Assembly: GCA_002898255.1 (NCBI GenBank)
Contig: BEIE01000002.1
Location: forward strand, 372,001 to 436,000
Length of the DNA stretch: 64,000 nucleotides
DNA from: a bacterium HR28
Lineage (GTDB): Bacteria > Chloroflexota > Chloroflexia > Thermomicrobiales > Thermomicrobiaceae
Direction of reading: 5' to 3'
Shown here: piece after piece, positions 33,797 through 42,377 of the stretch
Layout of the letters: each line of letters starts with the position of its first letter
Numbering within the stretch: the stretch's first letter is position 1
Made by a program: the position numbers and the translations under genes
Notes under the pieces: model-generated
The model's input: the letters and a program-made list of their open reading frames with translations, nothing else
Told to the model about the DNA's origin: nothing
Database searches by the model: none

Positions 33797-35611
33797 ATGA
33801 GCGGCGCCTTGCGGTTCCCGAGCCCGTTCGAAGTCGGCACACCACCCGGGGCAGAAGGGTGGGAGCAGCTCTATCCGTACTATCTCCTCTTCAGCGAAGA
33901 CCGGCGAGCGGAAGAAGAGCAGCGCCTCTGGTTCTTTAACGGCATGCACTTCCCGGAGGCGATGACCCCCTTCGACATCATCACGGCCGAGGCGGGATAC
34001 CTGGCGATCGGTGAGATGAGCAGTCGCATGTTCTGTATCCCGCCGGCGATGGGAATCGACTTCCGCGTCCTCAACGGGTATGTCTATATCAGCCCGACCC
34101 CGGTCACCGATCCCGCACTCATCGAACGCCGAGCCGCCTGGTTCCAGGAACGGGCTGGCTACTATTACGCCAATTGGCGGACGCTCTACGACGAGTGGAA
34201 GCAGAAGTTAATCGGCGAGATTGATCGACTGGTTGCGATCCGTTTCCCAGAACTCCCCGATGTTGAGCCAGCCGAGTATGTCTTCAGCCGCCGTGGCTAC
34301 GGCGCCTCAATGGACAACTTGACGGCGTACCACGATCTGATCGATAGCATCTTCCGAGTCTGGCAAATCCATATGGAAATTGTCATGATCGGGTTCGCCG
34401 CCTACTTCACCTTCTACGATTTCTGCAAGAAGGCATTCCCAGAAATCTCTGACCAGCAAGTGACGCGGATGGTCGGCGCGATCGACGTGAGCATGTTCCG
34501 TCCGAACGACGAACTGAAGCGCCTGGCCCGTAAAGCCCTCGAACTCGGCGTTGCGGACGTTTTCCTTGCTGACGGCACAGGTGAGCGCGTCTTTGCTGCA
34601 CTCCGGAACAGCGAAGCAGGCCAGCGTTGGTTGGCCGAGTGGGAGCAGAGCGCTGATCCCTGGTTCTACATGAACACCGGTGACGGTTTCCAACACCATC
34701 ACCGCGCCTGGATCGATGACCCAACCCCGGTCGTGAGCGTTTTGGCTGACTACATCCAGCGCCTGCAGCGCGGCGAGAACCTGGAGCGTGATACTGAGGC
34801 CCTGCGGCAAGAGCGCGACCGAATCACGCAGGGTTACCGAGAACTCCTCGCCACCGAGGAGGAAAAGCAGGCGTTTGATCAGATCCTCGCATTGACCCGC
34901 GACGTCTACTACTCGATCGAGGATCACAAGTTCTATGTTGAGCACTGGTATCAGAGCCGTTTCTGGAACAAAGTGCGAGAACTCGGCAAGTTGTTTGTCG
35001 CCCGGGGCTTCTTCCAGAATGTCGATGATATCTTCCTCTTGCACTACACGGAAGTTGAGCGTGCGTTAATGGATCTCCTGCTCGGCTGGAGCATCGGTTC
35101 GGCATCGCGTGGTCCAGCCTACTGGCCCCCCGAGATCGCCCGGCGACGGCAGATCATGGAGCGGCTGCGCGCCTGGGCACCACCGCCGGCCCTCGGTGTC
35201 GTTCCAGAGGTGATCGGCGATCCGGCGATCATCATGCTCTGGGGAATTACGCCGGAACGGCTGCGGGCCTGGCTGAGTCCGGATGAGGGGAACCTGTTGC
35301 GTGGCTTCGCTGCCGCACCCGGTGTCGCCGAAGGACCCGCTCGTGTTGTGTTGAGTGTGGAGGAACTCCAGGACGTACGCGACGGCGAGATCCTTGTCTG
35401 CTCGGTTACCGAGCCCAGCTGGGCCCCCGTGCTCGCGCGCGTACGCGGGATGGTCTCCGATATTGGTGGTGTGATGTCACACGCCGCAATCGTCGCTCGC
35501 GAATACCGAATTCCAGCCGTCCTCGGGACTGGCGTTGCGACCAAGCGTATTCGCACCGGGCAGATGCTCCGCGTCGACGGTGACAACGGTGTGGTAACGA
35601 TCCTGGACTAA
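33797..35611 (+). CDS. PEP-synthase-like phosphotransferase subunit with mobile His domain
   Basis: This 604-residue protein ends in the PEP-utilising swiveling domain (about 500-604), with the phosphorylated His562 in GGVMSHAAIVARE and a GxxAKRI-like end. Ahead lie some 490 mostly helical residues without a known catalytic motif. That layout resembles phenylphosphate synthase subunit 1 and the substrate and His domains of rifampin phosphotransferase. The ATP-binding half is the next gene, 25 bases away. The pair would make a phosphohistidine from ATP and move the phosphate to an acceptor in the helical domain. The acceptor is unknown; a phenol or another aromatic hydroxyl is a good guess from family and neighbours. 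The start follows GGAGGAG. Confidence 0.8.
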   Translation: MSGALRFPSPFEVGTPPGAEGWEQLYPYYLLFSEDRRAEEEQRLWFFNGMHFPEAMTPFDIITAEAGYLAIGEMSSRMFCIPPAMGIDFRVLNGYVYISPTPVTDPALIERRAAWFQERAGYYYANWRTLYDEWKQKLIGEIDRLVAIRFPELPDVEPAEYVFSRRGYGASMDNLTAYHDLIDSIFRVWQIHMEIVMIGFAAYFTFYDFCKKAFPEISDQQVTRMVGAIDVSMFRPNDELKRLARKALELGVADVFLADGTGERVFAALRNSEAGQRWLAEWEQSADPWFYMNTGDGFQHHHRAWIDDPTPVVSVLADYIQRLQRGENLERDTEALRQERDRITQGYRELLATEEEKQAFDQILALTRDVYYSIEDHKFYVEHWYQSRFWNKVRELGKLFVARGFFQNVDDIFLLHYTEVERALMDLLLGWSIGSASRGPAYWPPEIARRRQIMERLRAWAPPPALGVVPEVIGDPAIIMLWGITPERLRAWLSPDEGNLLRGFAAAPGVAEGPARVVLSVEELQDVRDGEILVCSVTEPSWAPVLARVRGMVSDIGGVMSHAAIVAREYRIPAVLGTGVATKRIRTGQMLRVDGDNGVVTILD

Positions 35612-35636
35612 GCGTCGCAAGGCCCGGAGAGGAGTT

Positions 35637-36716
35637 ATGGTTCTCATGCATGACGCACCCTTCATCCTCAACTTCGAGACACTGCGGGAAGCGGATCGTC
35701 CTCTCGTCGGGGGGAAAGCAGCGAGCCTCGGTATGTTGCTTGCCGCGGGATGCCCCGTACCGCCCGGCTTCGCGCTGACCACTGCTGCATATCGCACCTT
35801 CCTCGAGGAAAATGGACTGACCGGGCTCTTTCGCCTCGAACTCGACCGTTACCCCAGTCTTGACGATGCGGCAGCAGCGCTGGCCGCGCGCGTGGAGGAG
35901 GCCTTCACCACAGCAGCACTCCCCGACACACTTGCACGGCATCTCTCCGACGCATACGCCCAGCTCGGCCGCACTGTGGGCAGCGCGGAGCCGATTGTCG
36001 CCGTACGCTCGAGTGCGGTTGACGAAGACAGCCAGACAGCGAGTTTCGCTGGTCAGCACGAGACCTACCTCGGCATCCAGGGATTCGACGAACTTGCGCG
36101 CGCAGTACGGCGTTGTTGGGCCAGCGCCTACACACCACGGGCTATCGCTTATCGCGTCCACCGGGGGCTTCGGCTCGAGGACGCAGCGGTGGGAGTCGCC
36201 GTCCAGCTCCTGGTGGAGCCACGGGCAGCGGGAGTGCTCTTCACCCTGAGCCCACGTACTGGTGACCGCTCGCTGGTGGTCATCGAGGGCAGCTGGGGAC
36301 TCGGCCAGGCAGTGGTGGCCGGCGAAGTCACGCCGGACGAGTACGTGGTCAGCAAGGTGACGTTGGAGATCGTCCGCAAGCAGATCAATCCCAAGCCGTT
36401 CCGGTACCGGCGCGGCGGATCCGATGGCACGCTCCAGCGCGAGGAACTTCCGCCGGAGCGCGCGACCGCCCCGTGCCTCGACGATGCCGAGGTCGTTGAG
36501 CTCGCCCGGCGCGCCCGTGAGCTTGAAAAGCGGTTCGGCTTCCCCTTAGACGTGGAATGGGCGATCACGGATATTCCCGACCGTGGAACGATCTACTTTC
36601 TCCAGTGTCGCCCGGAGACGGTGTGGAGCCAGAAAGAGCGGCCTGCGGTCACAATAGCAGCGACCAACCCGATCATGGCGATTGCCCAAACGCTCGTTCG
36701 TCCGCCAAGCCGCTGA
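35637..36716 (+). CDS. PEP-synthase-like ATP-binding subunit
   Basis: This 359-residue protein is the N-terminal ATP-grasp half of PEP synthase / pyruvate phosphate dikinase. GGKAASLGMLLAAG lies near residue 23, the nucleotide-binding VRSSAVDEDSQTASFAGQHET near 122-142, and the C-terminal LDVEWAI with FLQCRPET ends the fold. It lacks the His and PEP/pyruvate domains and stops shortly after the ATP fold, as phenylphosphate synthase subunit 2 does. It would phosphorylate His562 of the preceding protein. ATG 35637 follows GGAGAGGAG; ATG 35646 is possible. A long hairpin follows the gene. Confidence 0.82.
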   Translation: MVLMHDAPFILNFETLREADRPLVGGKAASLGMLLAAGCPVPPGFALTTAAYRTFLEENGLTGLFRLELDRYPSLDDAAAALAARVEEAFTTAALPDTLARHLSDAYAQLGRTVGSAEPIVAVRSSAVDEDSQTASFAGQHETYLGIQGFDELARAVRRCWASAYTPRAIAYRVHRGLRLEDAAVGVAVQLLVEPRAAGVLFTLSPRTGDRSLVVIEGSWGLGQAVVAGEVTPDEYVVSKVTLEIVRKQINPKPFRYRRGGSDGTLQREELPPERATAPCLDDAEVVELARRARELEKRFGFPLDVEWAITDIPDRGTIYFLQCRPETVWSQKERPAVTIAATNPIMAIAQTLVRPPSR

Positions 36717-36752
36717 GTAGGTGCGAGGCACCACGACCAAGAGAGCACAAGA

Positions 36753-36792
36753 CGCAGTGGGCGCGAGGGTTGCTCCTCTCGCGCCCACTGTG
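36753..36792 (+). terminator. strong hairpin after the phosphotransferase pair
   Basis: A perfect 13-bp stem (CAGTGGGCGCGAG / CTCGCGCCCACTG) with a 10-base loop lies about 40 bases past the stop. It is extended by two weaker pairs. No T-tract follows, and the convergent accC gene ends 126 bases further on. Confidence 0.6.
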
Positions 36793-36918
36793 CATGTGGA
36801 ACCGCCAGGACGTGCCAGAACTGCTCACCCATCACAGCACCGTGGACTTCACCAATCCCAGCATCGGCACGATATAGCATGGTCACCGATGGGCTCTCAC
36901 CCCTCACCGAAGAGCTGG

Positions 36919-38265
36919 TCACTGCGGGTAAGCCAGCCGCTCATCTAAGAACTGGACATGGTAAGCGGCTGCAATAACTGCGGGATCATCGGCCAGTGCA
37001 CGGTGGAACGGCGCAGTTGTCGCGATCCCTTCGACAACAAACTCGTCAAGGGCGCGTCGCCCACGAGCCAACGCTTCGGTCCGGTCACGCCCCCAGACGA
37101 TGATCTTCCCGATGAGCGAGTCGTAATAGGGAGGCACCTCATCACCGGGCCCGAAGCCGAAGTCGCAGCGCACGCCTGGGCCGGACGGGAGCTCCATCCG
37201 CTCGATAACTCCTGGCGAGGGGAAGAAGCCGAGCGCCGGATCCTCGGCGTTAATTCGGAACTCGATGGCATGGCCATGCACAGTGATGTCCTCTTGACGC
37301 CAGAGCAACCGCTCGCCAGCCGCGATCCGGATCTGCTCCTTGACGATGTCGATTCCCGTGACGAGCTCGGTGACAGGGTGCTCCACCTGGACGCGGGTGT
37401 TCATTTCCAGGAAATAGAAGGAGCCGCCTGCATCCACGAGGAACTCGAGAGTGCCAGCATTGGTGTAGCCGGCCGCACGGGCCAGCCGCACCGCAGCCTC
37501 GCAGATCTGCGCACGCAGACCAGGGGTGAGCGCCGGTGAAGGAGCCTCTTCCCAGAGCTTTTGGCGGCGACGTTGAATCGAGCACTCCCGCTCAAAGAGG
37601 TGCAGAGCGGTACCATGATGGTCGACTAGCACTTGCACCTCGATATGACGCGGTCGCTCCAGGAACTTTTCCAGATAGAGCGCACCGTCACCAAAAGCAG
37701 CGTGAGCTTCTTGGGCCGCAACGTGCAAGGCCTGCTCGAGTTCTGCGCGGTTGCGCACGACGCGAATTCCACGCCCCCCACCACCAGCCGCTGCTTTCAC
37801 CATGAGCGGAAAACCGATACGGTCGGCGAAAGCGAGAGCTTCGTCTGGCGTCACCTTGTCTGGCGTTCCCGGAACAACTGGGACACCAACCGAATCGGCA
37901 AGCTTTCGAGCCTCGGCCTTGTCGCCCATGAGCGTGATCGCTTCAGGGCTTGGCCCAATGAAGACGATCCCTGCCTCCCGGCAGGCGCGAGCGAACTCCG
38001 CGTTCTCCGCGAGGAATCCATAACCGGGATGGATCGCCTCGGCACCCGTTTCGCGAGCCGCTGCGATGATCGCCTCGATATTCAGGTAACTCCGTGACGC
38101 CGCTGCCGGACCGATACAACGGGCCTCGTCAGCATACCGGACGTGCCGCGCTTGTGCGTCGGCCTCCGAGTAGACCGCCACCGTGCGGATCCCGAGTTCC
38201 CGGCATGCGCGCATGACGCGAAGAGCAATCTCACCGCGGTTGGCGATCAGGACCTTCCGGAACAC
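36919..38265 (-). CDS. accC: biotin carboxylase (AccC-like)
   Basis: This 448-residue ATP-grasp enzyme carboxylates biotin on a carrier protein with bicarbonate and ATP. It has MFRKVLIANRGEIALRV at the start, the glycine-rich loop AAAGGGGRGI, ECSIQRRRQK and the active-site EMNTRVQVEHPVTE. Length is typical of a free AccC subunit. GTG 38265 follows GGAAGGAG. It is divergent from the molybdenum hydroxylase operon. No AccA or AccD genes are in the window, but a biotin carrier and the PxpB/PxpC proteins are encoded 8 to 10 kb away. A role outside fatty acid synthesis is therefore likely, as the biotin carboxylase of a split urea-carboxylase-like enzyme. Confidence 0.93.
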   Translation of the reverse strand: MFRKVLIANRGEIALRVMRACRELGIRTVAVYSEADAQARHVRYADEARCIGPAAASRSYLNIEAIIAAARETGAEAIHPGYGFLAENAEFARACREAGIVFIGPSPEAITLMGDKAEARKLADSVGVPVVPGTPDKVTPDEALAFADRIGFPLMVKAAAGGGGRGIRVVRNRAELEQALHVAAQEAHAAFGDGALYLEKFLERPRHIEVQVLVDHHGTALHLFERECSIQRRRQKLWEEAPSPALTPGLRAQICEAAVRLARAAGYTNAGTLEFLVDAGGSFYFLEMNTRVQVEHPVTELVTGIDIVKEQIRIAAGERLLWRQEDITVHGHAIEFRINAEDPALGFFPSPGVIERMELPSGPGVRCDFGFGPGDEVPPYYDSLIGKIIVWGRDRTEALARGRRALDEFVVEGIATTAPFHRALADDPAVIAAAYHVQFLDERLAYPQ

Positions 38266-38306
38266 CCTGAACTCCTTCCCTCATTTTGGTCCGCATGACA
38301 ATCCAC

Positions 38307-38324
38307 TTTGTACGAGATTACAAA
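38307..38324. promoter_or_regulatory. 18-bp dyad operator candidate
   Basis: TTTGTA and TACAAA are perfect inverted 6-base arms separated by CGAGAT. The dyad lies just upstream of the promoter at 38335 and between the divergent accC and coxM genes. The form resembles GntR-type sites, but no such regulator is in the window. Confidence 0.45.
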
Positions 38325-38334
38325 CTTTCGCGTC

Positions 38335-38364
38335 TTGACAGCCACTCGTTCTGGGTCCTAGCAT
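38335..38364 (+). promoter_or_regulatory. sigma-70-like promoter for the coxM operon
   Basis: A consensus -35 box TTGACA at 38335-38340 and a -10 like TAGCAT at 38359-38364 are 18 bases apart. The start codon of coxM is about 120 bases downstream. Confidence 0.5.
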
Positions 38365-38487
38365 ACCCATAGCGATCGTCGCCGTCATCGTACCGGAAGC
38401 GACAACACAGGAGCGAGCAGCGATCTCTGAGCGGATGCCCACCAGAGAGACATTTTTCGGTCCGGCATGCGAGGGGAGGGTACGACG

Positions 38488-39363
38488 ATGAAACCGCCGG
38501 CCTTCGCCTACGAGCGACCACAGAGTCTCAACGAAGCGCTCGAGGTCCTCGCGCGGGAGGGGGCGGAGGCTCGCCCGCTGGCTGGTGGGCAGAGCCTTAT
38601 TCCGATGCTCGCGCTGCGTCTCGCTCGACCGACCGTACTTGTCGACCTTGGAGGGATCGCCGGGTTGGACGAGTTGTCACTGGAAGACGGAACACTCGTC
38701 GCCGGGGCGATGGTACGGCAACGACGCCTGGAACGTGATCCCCTCGTCGCTCAACATCTCCCGCTCCTGGCTGCTGCCACGCGGCTCGTCGGTCACCCCG
38801 CGATCCGCAACCGTGGGACACTCGGCGGCTCCCTGGCACATGCCGATCCATCGGCGGAGTACCCGGCTGTCGCACTGGCCTTGGAGGCGGAGCTCGTCAT
38901 ACGGGGTCCAAGTGGGGAACGCTCCGTGCCGGCGCGTGAGTTTTTCCTCGGGCCATTCACGACTGCACTCGCTGACGGTGAACTGCTGACAGCCGTGCGT
39001 TTCCCTCTCCCATCAGCGGCCACTGGATGGGGTATCGCTGAGGTTGCGCGCCGACACGGAGACTTCGCCTTGGCCGGGGCGGTGACACTGTTGGAGCGCG
39101 CCGCTGACGGCACCTGTGTACGGGCTGCGATCGCTCTCTTTGGCGTTGCGACACGCCCGGTGCGCGCGACGGCGGCAGAGCAGGCACTGGTGGGGCAGCC
39201 ACTGACTGTTGAAACGTTCCGCGAGGCAGCGGCGCGAGCGACGGAGGCGATTGACGAGCCACTCTCCGACGTCCACGGATCGGCAGCCTACCGCAAGCAA
39301 ATCGTACCGGTTGTGGTACGCCGGGCGCTTGAGGCAGCGGCGCAACGTCTGCAGGCGACATGA
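38488..39363 (+). CDS. molybdenum hydroxylase FAD subunit (CoxM-like)
   Basis: This 291-residue flavoprotein subunit has the two FAD-binding loops of the xanthine oxidase family: PLAGGQSLIPMLALRL (residues 31-46) and the TLGGSLAHADP motif near 114. A C-terminal CO dehydrogenase flavoprotein domain ends it. It passes electrons from iron-sulfur centres to an acceptor. ATG 38488 follows GGGGAGGG. It is the first gene of a three-gene operon with the [2Fe-2S] and molybdenum subunits, in the order M-S-L, and lies 20 bases before the next. Confidence 0.9.
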   Translation: MKPPAFAYERPQSLNEALEVLAREGAEARPLAGGQSLIPMLALRLARPTVLVDLGGIAGLDELSLEDGTLVAGAMVRQRRLERDPLVAQHLPLLAAATRLVGHPAIRNRGTLGGSLAHADPSAEYPAVALALEAELVIRGPSGERSVPAREFFLGPFTTALADGELLTAVRFPLPSAATGWGIAEVARRHGDFALAGAVTLLERAADGTCVRAAIALFGVATRPVRATAAEQALVGQPLTVETFREAAARATEAIDEPLSDVHGSAAYRKQIVPVVVRRALEAAAQRLQAT

Positions 39364-39382
39364 GCAGGAAGGCGGGTGGACG

Positions 39383-39862
39383 ATGGAGCGCGTACCGATC
39401 ACGGTGACAGTCAACGGCCGACGCATCTCGGCCGTGGTCGAACCGCGAATGACGCTGGCGGACTTCCTGCGCGAGGAACTGGGGCTGACGGGGACGAAGC
39501 TGGGTTGCGAGCACGGTGTCTGCGGTAGCTGCACGGTGCTCTGGGACGGCGCCGCTGTCCGCTCCTGCCTGGTGCTGGCTGCGCAGGCCGACGGAGCCAA
39601 CATCACGACGATCGAAGGGCTCGCGACTGACGGAACGCTCCATCCTGTGCAACAGGCTTTCTGGGAAGCGCACGCCTTGCAGTGCGGCTTTTGCACTCCT
39701 GGGATGGTGCTTACTGCTGTCGCACTCCTAGCCGAGAACCCCAATCCAAGCGAGGAGGAGATTCGTGAGGCGTTGAGCGGGAACCTTTGCCGCTGCACGG
39801 GATACCAGAACATCGTGCGGGCAGTCCAGCTCGCGGCACGGCACGAGCGTGCCGGTACCTGA
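39383..39862 (+). CDS. molybdenum hydroxylase [2Fe-2S] subunit (CoxS-like)
   Basis: This 159-residue protein has both iron-sulfur sites of the family. The plant-ferredoxin type uses Cys42, Cys47, Cys50 and Cys62 (GCEHGVCGSC). The alpha-helical one uses Cys101, Cys104, Cys136 and Cys138 (CGFCTPGM and CRCTGYQN). It carries electrons from the molybdenum site to FAD. ATG 39383 is in a purine-rich context; the frame is open further upstream inside coxM but not homologous. It is followed 16 bases later by the large subunit. Confidence 0.93.
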   Translation: MERVPITVTVNGRRISAVVEPRMTLADFLREELGLTGTKLGCEHGVCGSCTVLWDGAAVRSCLVLAAQADGANITTIEGLATDGTLHPVQQAFWEAHALQCGFCTPGMVLTAVALLAENPNPSEEEIREALSGNLCRCTGYQNIVRAVQLAARHERAGT

Positions 39863-39878
39863 CGAGAGGGGGACAGCC

Positions 39879-42239
39879 ATGTCGCTCCAGATTCTGCCGC
39901 GTGGCAAATGGGTGGGAGCTCGCGTCAAGCGGGTAGAGGACCCACGCTTCCTGACCGGAGAGGCCCGATATCTGGCCGATCTCCAGATTCCGGGCACTGT
40001 CCATGCCGCCTTTGTGCGCTCACCGTACGGGCACGCACGGATCCGACGGATCGACACGAGCGCAGCTCGCGCACTACCAGGAGTGCTTGCCGTTTTTACC
40101 GCTGAAGACGTAGCAACACTGCCCCCACTGGCCAGCGGCTTACCAATCGAGGGCCTGAAGCCGACACCGCAGACCGTCTTGGCCAAGGACAAGATACGGT
40201 TCATCGGCGAGGCGGTTGCGGTTGTTGTGGCGGAAAACCGGTACATTGCCGAGGATGCGGCCGAACTCGTCGAAGTGGACTACGAGCGGCTACCAGCGGT
40301 GACCGATGCTGAGCGAGCGATGGCGCCAGACGCGCCACTCTTGCACGAGGACCTCGGGACGAACGTGGTCTACCAAAAAGTCACAACCCTCGGTGATGTC
40401 GATTCTGCTTTCGCCCAGGCCGACCGGATCTTCCGGCGCCGCTTCCATACCAACCGCTTCGTGGCAGCGCCCATGGAGACGCGTGGCTGCCTTTCGGTCT
40501 ATGAGCGGTCGAGTGGGCAATTGACCTTCTACTCGTCGACGCAGATGCCGCACATGTTGCGGCTCTTCCTCTCGCTTTTCCTCGGGATTCCTGAGCACAA
40601 GGTCCGGGTCATCTCGCCAGAGGTCGGCGGCGGCTTTGGGCAAAAGATGACGATCTATCCCGAGGAAGTGGTGATCGCTTATCTGGGCAAGGTGCTCGGT
40701 CGACCAGTCAAGTGGGTGGAGGATCGGCGGGAAAACCTGGCAGCAGCCACGCACGCCAAGGAGCAGATCATCGAGCTCGAGGCAGCAGTACGCAATGACG
40801 GGAAGGTGCTCGGGCTGAAGGCCCGACTCATCGGTGACGGTGGTGCCTACTCGTTCAACACGGCAAGTGCCCTCATCGAACCGCTGGCAGCAGCGGGCAT
40901 CATTCCCGGCGTATACGACATTCAGGCATACCAGCATGAGGTGATCGCCGTCTGCACCAACAAGGCCCCGGTCGGCGCCTTCCGGGCAGTGGGTTGGACA
41001 GCCGCGCAGACGGCGCGAGAACTGTTCTTCGACGAGATTGCCCGCGAACTCGGGCTTGATCCGGCCGAATTCCGGCGCCGCAACGTCATTACCAGCGACC
41101 AATTCCCCTACACCACGATTACCGGTATGGTCTACGACAGTGGAAGTTACCAGGAATCACTTGAACGAGCGCTGGAACTCGTCGGGTACGAGGAGCTGCG
41201 GCGTCGGCAAGCGGAGCTCCGACAGCAGGGCCGGTACCTGGGCATCGGCATTAGCCTCTACGTCGAACCGACAGCCTGGGGCTCCGAGATCGCGCTACAG
41301 GCGGGCTTTCCGTTCCCGTCACACGACAATGCGACGGTGACAATCGATCCCACCGGCAAAGTCCGCGTGGCCGTCAGCGTGCACAGCCACGGGCAAGGAC
41401 ACGAGACAACCTTGGCACAGGTTGCAGCTGAGATCCTGGGGGTCTCCATCGACGACGTGATTGTGGAGCACGGTGACACCGACCGCGCTCCATGGGGCAT
41501 GGGCACCTATGCAAGCCGCAGCGCAGTAATCGGCGGCGGGATGGTTGCGCTGGCAGCACGAGAGGTCCGTGAGAAGGTCCTGCGCGTAGCGAGTCGACTC
41601 CTCGAGGTAGCGCCGGAAGACCTGGACATTCAAGACGGCAACGTCTTCGTCAAAGGTGCACCGGACCGCTCGCTCAGCCTCTTCCAAGTCGCCTTCGCGG
41701 CCTACCTCGATGGCCGGGTCCGCGCGGAGGGTGAAGAGCCGTTGCTCTCAGCTACCAAGTTCTACGACCCGCGTGCCACCTACTCAAACGGCTGCATCGT
41801 CACCGTCTGCGAAGTGGACGGTGAGACTGGGACCGTGCATCTGGACAAGATCGTGGCGGTGGAAGACTGCGGGACAATGCTCAACCCGATGATCGTCGAA
41901 GGGCAAGTCATGGGCGCAATCGCACAGGGAATCGGTGGCGCGCTCTACGAGGCGATGGTCTACGACGAGAATGGCCAACTTCTCACCGACACCTTCGTCA
42001 CCTACGCCCTGCCGACTGCGACCGAAGTTCCTGAACTCATCATTGAGCACTTGGAAACGCCGTCGCCGGTGACGATCGGTGGCATCAAGGGGATTGGGGA
42101 AGGCGGACTTCTGGCGGCTCCGGCCTCCGTCGCCGGTGCAGTTCTGGATGCCATCTGGCCAGCTGGTCGCGCTATCGAGCAGCTACCGCTGACGCCAGAG
42201 CGCGTGCTTGCAGCACTCGGTGGAGAGACCGGGGTGTGA
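39879..42239 (+). CDS. molybdenum hydroxylase large subunit (xanthine dehydrogenase / CoxL family)
   Basis: This 786-residue molybdopterin-cytosine-dinucleotide-type subunit has GGGFGQKM, SHGQGHETTLAQVA and the C-terminal GIGEGGLLAAPASVAGAV, with Glu741 as presumed base. The active-site loop is APVGAFRAVG (Arg369). Form I CO dehydrogenase has AYRCSFR and form II AYRGAGR, so this is not a CO dehydrogenase. Family members hydroxylate a carbon next to nitrogen in N-heterocycles, or aldehydes, or reduce 4-hydroxybenzoyl-CoA. The substrate is unknown. ATG 39879 follows GAGAGGGGGAC. No maturation genes (coxD or moc) lie in the window. A hairpin follows the stop. Confidence 0.9.
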   Translation: MSLQILPRGKWVGARVKRVEDPRFLTGEARYLADLQIPGTVHAAFVRSPYGHARIRRIDTSAARALPGVLAVFTAEDVATLPPLASGLPIEGLKPTPQTVLAKDKIRFIGEAVAVVVAENRYIAEDAAELVEVDYERLPAVTDAERAMAPDAPLLHEDLGTNVVYQKVTTLGDVDSAFAQADRIFRRRFHTNRFVAAPMETRGCLSVYERSSGQLTFYSSTQMPHMLRLFLSLFLGIPEHKVRVISPEVGGGFGQKMTIYPEEVVIAYLGKVLGRPVKWVEDRRENLAAATHAKEQIIELEAAVRNDGKVLGLKARLIGDGGAYSFNTASALIEPLAAAGIIPGVYDIQAYQHEVIAVCTNKAPVGAFRAVGWTAAQTARELFFDEIARELGLDPAEFRRRNVITSDQFPYTTITGMVYDSGSYQESLERALELVGYEELRRRQAELRQQGRYLGIGISLYVEPTAWGSEIALQAGFPFPSHDNATVTIDPTGKVRVAVSVHSHGQGHETTLAQVAAEILGVSIDDVIVEHGDTDRAPWGMGTYASRSAVIGGGMVALAAREVREKVLRVASRLLEVAPEDLDIQDGNVFVKGAPDRSLSLFQVAFAAYLDGRVRAEGEEPLLSATKFYDPRATYSNGCIVTVCEVDGETGTVHLDKIVAVEDCGTMLNPMIVEGQVMGAIAQGIGGALYEAMVYDENGQLLTDTFVTYALPTATEVPELIIEHLETPSPVTIGGIKGIGEGGLLAAPASVAGAVLDAIWPAGRAIEQLPLTPERVLAALGGETGV

Positions 42240-42298
42240 GGAGGTGACGATCGCGGTTGTCTGTTTTCGCCGGCAAGGGATGGATGGGAGAGCGGAAC

Positions 42299-42328
42299 GA
42301 TCCCCGGCCGGTGTGTGCGCCGGGGATC
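42299..42328 (+). terminator. hairpin between coxL and the importer operon
   Basis: A perfect 10-bp stem GATCCCCGGC / GCCGGGGATC with a 10-base loop lies 60 bases past coxL and 50 before the binding-protein gene. It likely ends the cox transcript or shapes the leader of the next operon. The 3' flank is CTCCTGCT, a weak pyrimidine tract. Confidence 0.6.
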
Positions 42329-42377
42329 CTCCTGCTACGGATGGAGGTTCGTGATGTTCGGAGGAGGGGATCCGAAG

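Noticed and set aside
36919-38265. AccC as part of an ordinary acetyl-CoA carboxylase operon
   Set aside because: No accA, accD or accB with a Pro/Ala arm lies beside it, and a pxp-linked carrier is in the same locus. I cannot exclude dual use.
39879-42239. Aerobic CO dehydrogenase
   Set aside because: Neither the form I nor form II active-site loop is present.
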